DNA from: JBBSEZ01 sp038239195
GTDB lineage: Bacteria; Planctomycetota; Planctomycetia; Gemmatales; Gemmataceae
Assembly: GCA_038239195.1 (NCBI GenBank)
Contig: JBBSEZ010000479.1
Location: 1-7,510 of the forward strand
Reading direction: 5' to 3'
DNA length: 7,510 nt
Below, in pieces: positions 1-5,644 of the stretch. Under the pieces are notes generated by a model, which worked only from the letters and a program-made list of their open reading frames with translations, ran no database searches and was not told the origin of the DNA. The number at the start of each line of letters is the position of its first letter. The first letter of the stretch is position 1. The position numbers and the translations under genes are program-made.

Positions 1-2256
1 CCCCGCGATCGTCGCCGCCGCGTTCAGCGTCAACTTGCCCGTCGTGGTGGCCCCCTTGGGCGCGACCTTGAGCTCGATCGCAAACGCGCTCGCGTTCCCC
101 GGGACGGGGGCGAGCGGGGCGGCCAGCGTCACGCCCGGCGGCAGGCCCGTCAGCGTCAGGCGCACCGGCTCCTTGAAGATTGGCTCGCGGCGCACGGTGC
201 CTCGCAGCGTTGCCGTCTTCCCGGGCACCAGCTCGACGCTTGCTGTCGCCAGGCTCACCTCGAAGGGCCGGCGCACCGTCAGGGCGACGGGCGCCGCGAT
301 CGTTTGTTCGAGCGCGCCGACGCGCGCCTTGCCCAAAACCACGAAATCGAGGCGCCCCTCCGGCGCCGCGATCCCCGCCGTCAGCTTGAAGCGCACCTCG
401 TTCGCCGCGCTCGCGGGCGACGGCGCGAGGACGAACGAGCCCGGTAGCGGGGGCTGGCCCGGGACCGTCCCCGGCGCAGCGCCCGTCACCTGCACGGCCA
501 GCTTCTCCTGCCCCTTGACGCGCGCCACCTGCACGGCCACCTCGATGGGGTAGCCCTTCACCACGGTCAGCGCAGCCGGCGCGGTCAGGGAGAACGGCGC
601 GGGGCTCGTCGGCGCCAGCGCCAGCCGCGCCAGCGCGAGCGTGCCGGCAGCGCCCACGTCCCGGCTGACGACGAAGCGCTGCCGGCCTTCGCGGCGCAGT
701 TCGGACTTCGGCTCGGTCGCCTGGCCCTGGATCTTCACCCATATCGGGCCCGCGGGGGCGTCTATCTTCGCCGCGATCGTGAGCAGCGCCAGGTTGCTGC
801 CGGCGCGCACCTCGCCCCCCTGCACCGCGTAGCCGGGCGGCAGGTCGAGGACGCCGATGCGCAGGGGGCCCGCGTAGCCGCGCCGCGTCACCGGCACCGC
901 CAGTAAGGCCGCCCCGCCGCGCGGCACGTTCAGCTCGCCCACGGGCTGATGGACGAGGAAGTCGGCGCCCGCCGGCTCGATGGTGAGCCGATAGCCGAAG
1001 TTGACGCCGCCGCGCCCGCGCTGGTCGCGCAGCTCGACGAGGAGTTGCTTCACGCCCGGCGGGACCGTTAGCTCCAGCGACGGATCGACCGTGCGATAAC
1101 CTTGCTGGCCGGGGACTAACGACGGCACGTCCACGTCATCGACGGTGGCCAGGAGGCGCCCCGTCTGGTCGCTCACTTTCAGAACGCCATCGAGGCGCGA
1201 GCCCAGGGCCTCCGCCTCGACGGCGAGGCGCCAGCGGGCCCCCGGCGTCACGGGGAAGCGCAGGCGATCGACCTGGCCGGGGCGCGCGAAACGGCCGTTG
1301 ACCGTCAGCGCCGGAGCGACGTCGAGCGTGGCCGCGTCGCCGGGCGCGCGCAGCCAGGTGTGCTCGGGCAGGTCGCCGACCGCCACGCGCCAGGCAGGCA
1401 GCCCATCCACCGGCAGCAGCATTCGGCCGGCGAGGGGGGCGCTGTCCTCGACCTGGCGCGCGACCGCCATCGGCTTGCTCAGCGTCCCGCCGCTCAGGGC
1501 GAACGTCGTCACCGTGCCGCGCCGGCCGCCGAGGGGGAACACCTCGCCGGGAACGTCGTGGTGGGCGATGAGGAGGCGATAGTGCGCAGGGGCGGCCCCG
1601 CGATAGCGGCTGTCGGACAGTTCGACGACGTGCTCGCCATCGACGGTGGCCACGTAGACGATGCGCGCATCGCCGGCGAGGGCCTGCGTGTCGTCGGCGG
1701 CGATCAGCCGGCGTTTGTCGTCGGTGATGCGCAGTTGCGGCAGCACGCCGGAGCCGAGCCGGGCCGACTGCACCTCGACGACGTAGCGCTCACCCTTCTT
1801 GACGGGGTAGCGAAAGTGATCGACGTCGCCGCCGGGGCACTGGCCATCGACGATGACGGGCGGCGCGACCTTTTGCGCCTTCTCGAAGGCGTTGTTGTCC
1901 TCGACCTCGGCCACGCTCGGCAGGTTGTCGACGCTGAATAGCTGTAGGGGCGAGAGCCCTTCGTCGGTCACGACGTGCAGCGGATAGGTGCCCGGGGGCA
2001 CGGCCGCCTCGACGGTGAGCAAGAGACGAATGCGAGCCGGATTGGGCTTGGGGTCGGGGAGGAACTTCTGCGTGGCCTTGAAGGGGAGCGCGAGGCGCGT
2101 GGAGGGCGTCAGGTTGGCGCCGGTGAGCACGAGCTCGACCGCCTTGCCGCGCTGGGCGCCGCGCGGCGCGATGGCGGTGACGGTGGGCGGGAGGGCAAGA
2201 GCGGGCGAGGCGGCGAGGGTGAGGAGGGCGACGAGCGCGGCCAGGTGGGACTTCAT
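1..2256 (-). CDS. Secreted PPC-domain / Ig-like repeat protein, 3' end outside window
   Basis: This frame is open for 752 codons from ATG 2256 to the left edge with no stop, so the protein is C-terminally incomplete. Residues 1-21 form a Sec signal peptide (K2, a hydrophobic L/A/V stretch, cleavage after ALA) with no lipobox. Residues 23-110 match the segment that usually precedes PPC domains in planctomycetes (P-x-G-x-QRG, then a G-x-NL motif). Residues about 113-230 are a first PPC domain, with an E-x-EDNN entry, GDVDHFRY, a KKGERY strand, RLGS, an ADDT turn and a final HYRL strand. It is followed by VFPLGGRRG. Residues about 314-428 are a second PPC-like domain (VDRLRFPV, ALGSRLDG, FGYRLTIEP). 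Residues 432-752 are three beta-rich Ig-like stretches beginning near F433, F555 and F665; the last contains LTGLPPGV. Weak GAGG ribosome site at 2266-2269. PPC domains are non-catalytic beta-sandwich modules of exported proteins. No catalytic domain is visible, though one could lie beyond the edge. Function unknown; envelope or extracellular binding is plausible. Confidence 0.88.
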   Translation of the reverse strand, partial: MKSHLAALVALLTLAASPALALPPTVTAIAPRGAQRGKAVELVLTGANLTPSTRLALPFKATQKFLPDPKPNPARIRLLLTVEAAVPPGTYPLHVVTDEGLSPLQLFSVDNLPSVAEVEDNNAFEKAQKVAPPVIVDGQCPGGDVDHFRYPVKKGERYVVEVQSARLGSGVLPQLRITDDKRRLIAADDTQALAGDARIVYVATVDGEHVVELSDSRYRGAAPAHYRLLIAHHDVPGEVFPLGGRRGTVTTFALSGGTLSKPMAVARQVEDSAPLAGRMLLPVDGLPAWRVAVGDLPEHTWLRAPGDAATLDVAPALTVNGRFARPGQVDRLRFPVTPGARWRLAVEAEALGSRLDGVLKVSDQTGRLLATVDDVDVPSLVPGQQGYRTVDPSLELTVPPGVKQLLVELRDQRGRGGVNFGYRLTIEPAGADFLVHQPVGELNVPRGGAALLAVPVTRRGYAGPLRIGVLDLPPGYAVQGGEVRAGSNLALLTIAAKIDAPAGPIWVKIQGQATEPKSELRREGRQRFVVSRDVGAAGTLALARLALAPTSPAPFSLTAPAALTVVKGYPIEVAVQVARVKGQEKLAVQVTGAAPGTVPGQPPLPGSFVLAPSPASAANEVRFKLTAGIAAPEGRLDFVVLGKARVGALEQTIAAPVALTVRRPFEVSLATASVELVPGKTATLRGTVRREPIFKEPVRLTLTGLPPGVTLAAPLAPVPGNASAFAIELKVAPKGATTTGKLTLNAAATIAG

Positions 2257-2282
2257 GGTGGGAGGCCTCGTGGCGGGCGGAG

Positions 2283-2882
2283 TCATGGTGCGGCGGTTGG
2301 GGGAGCGGTTTCCTCGCCGGGGAGATAGAAGAAATCGGCGATGCGACAGCGGAAGTCGGGGAGGGCCTCGTCGGTCAGTTCCCGATCGGCCGTGAAAACG
2401 CGAAGGCCCTGGTCGGCGCGGTAGACGGTGACGGTGCGGTCTTCGGGATCGACGAGCCACACGACGCGAACGCCCCAGCCCAGGAACTCCGCGATGCGGA
2501 GGTTGATTTTGCCGACGCGGTCGTTGGGGGACGTCACCTCGACGGCGAGCGTGGGCGCCTCGTCCGAATACTTCGGGCAGAGGTCGGCGTAGCGCCGCGC
2601 TTTGTCGTAGAGAATCACGTCCGGGCCGCGGACGGTATCGGGATCGCGTTCCCAGATGATGCCGGTGTCATTGGCGCAGACATAGCCTTGTCGGCGCTGG
2701 AACGTGTAGTTCCCGAGGATGCGAACCAGGTTCGCGCAGACTGCCCCGTGCCGTTCTACCGGGCGCGACACCTCGACCACCTCCCCTCGCTCCAACTCGT
2801 AAGACTTGGCGGCATTCTCCGGCCGATTCGCCCACTCGTGGAGCTCCTCGGCGGTCAGCAATTTCGTCAGCGTGGTCGTCAT
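2283..2882 (-). CDS. Uma2 family (DUF820) restriction-endonuclease-fold protein
   Basis: This 199-residue protein has the full Uma2 layout and normal length. An N-terminal segment MTTTLTKLLTAEEL leads into YELERGEVVEVSRP (residues 28-41) and the conserved H45. The fold core follows: RGPDV (85-89, acidic D88), LAVEVTSPND (112-121, acidic E115), K125, and the GWGVRVVWLVDP block (135-146) that defines the family. D88, E115 and K125 are the likely equivalents of the D-E-K metal site of PD-(D/E)XK nucleases; that assignment is by family analogy. Uma2 proteins are highly duplicated in cyanobacteria and planctomycetes and have no settled biological role, so nuclease activity should not be assumed. 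The ATG at 2882 has a GAGGAGG ribosome site at 2893-2899, 10 bases upstream. The secreted PPC gene starts 26 bases after the stop on the same strand, which allows co-transcription. The C-terminal tail (about 188-199, ETAPPTAAP) is disordered. Confidence 0.93.
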   Translation of the reverse strand: MTTTLTKLLTAEELHEWANRPENAAKSYELERGEVVEVSRPVERHGAVCANLVRILGNYTFQRRQGYVCANDTGIIWERDPDTVRGPDVILYDKARRYADLCPKYSDEAPTLAVEVTSPNDRVGKINLRIAEFLGWGVRVVWLVDPEDRTVTVYRADQGLRVFTADRELTDEALPDFRCRIADFFYLPGEETAPPTAAP

Positions 2883-2928
2883 GCTCCTTCAACCTCCTCA
2901 TCCTGAGACGGAAGCGCCCCCATCCTAC

Positions 2929-3007
2929 GGGCGAACGCGCGCGGCCGCAAGCGGGCCCTTTTTCTCGCTCCCAAGACGGCGAACGTTCGGGCGAACCGGG
3001 GGCGAAC
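2929..3007. repeat. Phased GGCGAAC direct repeats in divergent spacer
   Basis: The heptamer GGCGAAC occurs at 2930, 2978, 2990 and 3001. Three copies (2929, 2989, 3000) extend to GGGCGAAC. The last three are 12 and 11 bases apart, close to one helical turn, and the first of these runs into the palindrome GAACGTTC (2981-2988). The cluster lies between divergently transcribed genes, where an operator could act on either. Regulatory function is inference; in DNA this GC-rich a short GC-heavy word can recur by chance. Confidence 0.35.
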
Positions 3008-3046
3008 GCTCGCCCAAGATCGGCACGCGCCCCGCTTTCATTGGGG

Positions 3047-3074
3047 TTGATCCCTTCGCCGTTCCCGGTAAACT
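3047..3074 (+). promoter_or_regulatory. Candidate sigma70-like promoter
   Basis: TTGATC (3047-3052) and TAAACT (3069-3074) are separated by 16 bases and each matches the sigma70 consensus at four of six positions. They lie in the least GC-rich part of the spacer, facing the SGNH-like gene, with a leader of roughly 145 bases. The assignment rests on pattern matching alone, and planctomycete promoters are poorly defined. Confidence 0.25.
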
Positions 3075-3128
3075 TTCTTCCACATCTCGTGCTCGCCACC
3101 TCGAACCTCCTTACCTCTACCTCCCCGC

Positions 3129-3212
3129 CGGCTTGGCTACGCCTTGGCGCTGATGCTGTGCTTCGTCCTGGCGCCGGTGCAGGAAGCGCCGTTCCTCTCC
3201 TTCCCGTTTTGA
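3129..3212 (+). pseudogene. Possible C-terminal remnant of an MBOAT O-acyltransferase gene
   Basis: A frame ending at TGA 3210-3212 encodes RRLGYALALMLCFVL, then APVQ and EAPFLSFPF. Its shape is a basic residue pair, one hydrophobic membrane segment and a terminal PF-x-x-F-x-F. This is how AlgI-type MBOAT proteins end (PFLYFQF or PFIYFQF). About 24 of 27 codons from 3129 end in G or C, as in the neighbouring real genes. Upstream of about 3125 the same frame loses that bias and meets a stop at 3069-3071. No ATG, GTG or TTG with a ribosome site opens a plausible small gene. The stop is 14 bases before the ATG of the SGNH-like gene, and MBOAT plus SGNH pairs are a standard arrangement. I read it as the end of a deleted MBOAT gene; a chance hydrophobic frame cannot be excluded. 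Confidence 0.45.
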
Positions 3213-3226
3213 GGGGCCAACCAGCC

Positions 3227-4327
3227 ATGACCGCGCCTCTCTCTCTCTCCGGCCTGGCCCGGCCGCGCCGCATGAGTCAGCGCGGCCGGGCGGCCCTGCT
3301 CTGGGCCCTGGCCCTCTACGTCGTCGCTCAACTCGGCATGCTCGCCGTCATGAACCGCTGGCACCCAACCCTCTACGACGCCGTGTACCGCTTCAAGTGG
3401 CAGGCGCTGAGCCGGCGGGCGACGCGCGCGCCGGACCGCCCGCTCCTGGTCATGGTCGGCAGCTCGCGTACGCAGATGGGCTTGCAGGCGAAGCAGCTCG
3501 AAGGCCTGCGGGCCCCCGACGGCCAGCCGTTCCTCGCCTACAACTTTGGCGTCCCCACGGCCGGCCCGTTCCGCGAATGGCTCCACCTGAGCGACATGCT
3601 CGACGCGGGCATCCGCCCGCGCTTGTTGCTCGTCGAGTTTCCCACGCCCCTTCTCAATCACCCGCGGAAGGACAACGCCTCCGAGGAGAACTGGGCCTCG
3701 GCCCCCTGGATGAGCGCGCGCCAGCTCGTCCGCCTGTGGCCCTACTTCGCGCGTCCCGACCGCATGGGCTCGGGCTGGCTTTCGGCTCGCCTCGCGCCCT
3801 GTTACGTCTTCCGGTCCCAGCTCCACGCCGCCCTGTTGGAGAAGTGGCAACTCGGGGAGGTTCAGCCCGTCAGCCCCCCGCACGATCCCTGGGGTTGGCA
3901 GCTCCCGAAACCGCTGGGCCCTCAAGCGCGCATGGCCCTGCTGGGAAATACCTACGTCCTGTTTCATTCGAGCCTGCAGAACTACCGCCTGGGGGAGGGC
4001 TCGGCCCGAGCACTGCGCGACCTGCTGGAGCGCTGCCGCCGCGAGAACGTCCCCGTGGCCCTGGTCGTCATGCCCGAATCGCGCACCTTCCGCAGTTGGT
4101 ATTCGCCCGAGGGCCGCGCCGCGCCACGCCGCCTGCTGGCCGAGCTGCAAGCCGCCGGCACCCGCGTCATCGACGCCAGCGAGTGGGTCGCCGACGAGGA
4201 CTTCGTGGACGGCCAGCACCTCCTCGCCGAGGGCTCCAAGGTCTTCACCACCCGCCTGCGGGCGGAATTGCAGCGCATCCTGGCGGAGGGCGGGCCCGAG
4301 CTGGCAAGCCGGGCAAGGCGCGATTGA
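3227..4327 (+). CDS. Membrane-anchored SGNH/GDSL-hydrolase-like protein, possible glycan acyl-transfer partner
   Basis: This 366-residue protein has a basic N-terminus (RPRR at 12-15), one signal-anchor helix at about 22-42 (ALLWALALYVVAQLGMLAV) and a presumably periplasmic remainder. SGNH blocks follow in order. GSSRT (78-82) follows the strand LLVMV and supplies the likely nucleophile serine. YNFGVPTAGP (105-114) carries the glycine and asparagine of the oxyanion region. RLLLVEFP (132-139) is a core strand. VVMPES (280-285) is a late strand. D328-G-Q-H331 gives the Asp-x-x-His pair. The catalytic set looks complete. Such proteins often follow MBOAT genes and finish O-acylation of exported polysaccharides; esterase activity is the main alternative. 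ATG 3227 is preferred because a GAGGGG ribosome site lies at 3211-3216 and the anchor helix follows at normal distance; the frame is open back to 3041, but that stretch lacks coding bias. M16 (3272) is another option. The glf gene begins 70 bases downstream. The glycan target is not shown by sequence. Confidence 0.8.
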   Translation: MTAPLSLSGLARPRRMSQRGRAALLWALALYVVAQLGMLAVMNRWHPTLYDAVYRFKWQALSRRATRAPDRPLLVMVGSSRTQMGLQAKQLEGLRAPDGQPFLAYNFGVPTAGPFREWLHLSDMLDAGIRPRLLLVEFPTPLLNHPRKDNASEENWASAPWMSARQLVRLWPYFARPDRMGSGWLSARLAPCYVFRSQLHAALLEKWQLGEVQPVSPPHDPWGWQLPKPLGPQARMALLGNTYVLFHSSLQNYRLGEGSARALRDLLERCRRENVPVALVVMPESRTFRSWYSPEGRAAPRRLLAELQAAGTRVIDASEWVADEDFVDGQHLLAEGSKVFTTRLRAELQRILAEGGPELASRARRD

Positions 4328-4383
4328 CACCGCAGACGGCAGAGACTAGGCTGTCGCGACCTCACGGGAGCCCCCAACGAGAC

Positions 4384-4390
4384 AGGGAGG
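4384..4390 (+). promoter_or_regulatory. Strong Shine-Dalgarno site of glf
   Basis: AGGGAGG lies 7 bases before ATG 4398. It is the strongest ribosome site in the window and fixes the glf start. Confidence 0.7.
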
Positions 4391-4397
4391 TCGCTCG

Positions 4398-5570
4398 ATG
4401 GCGCTGCGCGACTATGACGTTATCATCGTGGGCGCGGGCTTCTACGGTGCCACCGTGGCCGAGCGCGTCGCCACCGTGCTGGGCCGCAAGGTCTGCCTCC
4501 TCGAGAAACGGCCCCACGTGGGCGGCAATTCCTACAGCGAGGAAGACCCCGCCACCGGGATCGAGTGCCACAAGTACGGCTCCCACCTCTTCCACACCAG
4601 CAGCGACGAGGTCTGGAACTATCTCAACCGCTTCACCGCCTTCACGAGCTACCGCCACCGCGTCCTCACCGTCCACGAGGGCCAGGTCTACTCGATGCCG
4701 ATCAACCTCGGCACCATCTGCTCCTTCTTCGGCCGGCACCTGAGCCCCAGCGAGGCCCGCCAGCTCATCGAGCGCCAGGTGGCCGTCGAGGGCCTCGCCC
4801 ACCCCGCCAACCTCGAAGAGAAGGCGATCTCGCTCATCGGCCGACCGCTCTACGAGGCCTTCGTCAAGGGCTACACGAAGAAACAATGGCAGACCGATCC
4901 GCGCGAGCTCCCGGCCGGGATCATCGCCCGCCTGCCCGTCCGCTTCAACTTCGACCCCCACTACTTCAGCGACAAGTACGAAGGGCTCCCCGAGGACGGC
5001 TACACCGCCCTGTTCAATCGCATGCTCGCCTCCCCCAACATCGACGTCCGCTGCGGCGTGGACTTCTTCGACGCCCGCAGTTCCCTGGCTCCCCACCAGC
5101 TCGTCGTCTACACCGGCCCGCTCGACCGTTACTTCGACTACCGGCTCGGCGAGCTCGGTTGGCGCACCCTCGACTTCGAGAAAGAAGTCCTCGCCGTCGA
5201 GGACTACCAGGGCGCCGCCGTCGTCAACTATGCCGACGAGGACGTGCCCTACACGCGCACCCACGAGTTCAGGCACCTCCACCCCGAGCGCCGCCATCCG
5301 CCCGACCGGACCGTGATCTACCGCGAGCGCTCCCGCTTCGCGGCGCGCGCCGACGAGCCCTACTACCCGATCAACACCGCCCGCGACCGCGACCTGTTTG
5401 CCGACTACGGCCGGCTCGCCCAGCGCGAGCCCAACGTCCTCTTCGGCGGGCGCCTCGGTTCCTACCAGTACCTCGACATGCACCAGGCCATCGGCGCTGC
5501 CCTCAGCGCCTTCAAGAAAAAGGTCGCCCCCTTCTTCGCCAGCGCCCGCGCTCGGACCGCGGCCATTTAG
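4398..5570 (+). CDS. glf: UDP-galactopyranose mutase
   Basis: This flavoenzyme interconverts UDP-galactopyranose and UDP-galactofuranose in the cytoplasm, supplying the activated sugar for galactofuranose glycans. At 390 residues it has the usual bacterial length. The FAD-binding Rossmann motif VGAGFYGA is at 11-18, followed by LEKRPHVGGNSY (35-46). YGSHLFHT (60-67) carries the mobile-loop histidine H64. The substrate region has YTKKQW (159-164), ELPAGIIARLPVRFNFD (170-186), YEGLPEDGYT (194-203), TGPLDRYFDY (239-248) and VPYTRTHE (283-290). The C-terminal YYPIN (322-326) and GGRLGSYQYLDMHQ (350-363) complete the FAD and UDP-sugar pocket. By family alignment R178 and R352 are the two arginines that hold the diphosphate, and Y323 is an active-site tyrosine. 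No key residue is missing. It starts 70 bases after the SGNH-like gene and is followed after 74 bases by its natural partner, a GlfT2-like transferase, so the three genes may form one operon. Its stop lies in a 13-bp inverted repeat. Confidence 0.98.
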   Translation: MALRDYDVIIVGAGFYGATVAERVATVLGRKVCLLEKRPHVGGNSYSEEDPATGIECHKYGSHLFHTSSDEVWNYLNRFTAFTSYRHRVLTVHEGQVYSMPINLGTICSFFGRHLSPSEARQLIERQVAVEGLAHPANLEEKAISLIGRPLYEAFVKGYTKKQWQTDPRELPAGIIARLPVRFNFDPHYFSDKYEGLPEDGYTALFNRMLASPNIDVRCGVDFFDARSSLAPHQLVVYTGPLDRYFDYRLGELGWRTLDFEKEVLAVEDYQGAAVVNYADEDVPYTRTHEFRHLHPERRHPPDRTVIYRERSRFAARADEPYYPINTARDRDLFADYGRLAQREPNVLFGGRLGSYQYLDMHQAIGAALSAFKKKVAPFFASARARTAAI

Positions 5571-5620
5571 CCGCCCGCTTGCGGGGCGCTCGCGCCGAGC
5601 GGAGCTCGGCGGCTAAATGG
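5563..5620. repeat. Perfect 13-bp inverted repeat around the glf stop codon
   Basis: CCATTTAGCCGCC (5563-5575) is the exact reverse complement of GGCGGCTAAATGG (5608-5620). The 32 bases between them can form smaller stems, including CCGCT (5575-5579) with AGCGG (5598-5602, sharing the base at 5575), and GGCG with CGCC (5585-5588 and 5593-5596). The glf TAG stop (5568-5570) is inside the left arm. No T-run follows, so it is not a standard intrinsic terminator. It could attenuate or stabilise the glf-glfT2 transcript, or be a copy of a dispersed palindromic (REP-like) element. The inverted repeat is seen directly; its role is inference. Confidence 0.75.
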
Positions 5621-5644
5621 TATCCGGGAAAAGGACTTCCCTCG

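Noticed and set aside
35..2328. Several plus-strand frames (35-553, 1145-1582, 1360-1941, 1975-2328) opposite the PPC gene
   Set aside because: They are mutually inconsistent, low-complexity frames. The minus strand carries one continuous frame with a signal peptide and PPC domains.
2941..2963. GC-rich palindromes GCGGCCGC and GGGCCC followed by five T residues, resembling an intrinsic terminator
   Set aside because: No plus-strand gene ends upstream for it to terminate, and the possible stem is only about four base pairs; more likely chance composition.
3041..3226. Extending the SGNH-like protein to an upstream in-frame ATG at 3041
   Set aside because: The added 62 residues lack coding bias, would run through the MBOAT-like remnant in another frame, have no good ribosome site, and would move the signal anchor far from the N-terminus.
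3137..4330. A 397-codon minus-strand frame opposite the SGNH-like gene
   Set aside because: It has no family motif and mirrors the codon bias of the plus-strand gene, which has SGNH blocks in the right order.
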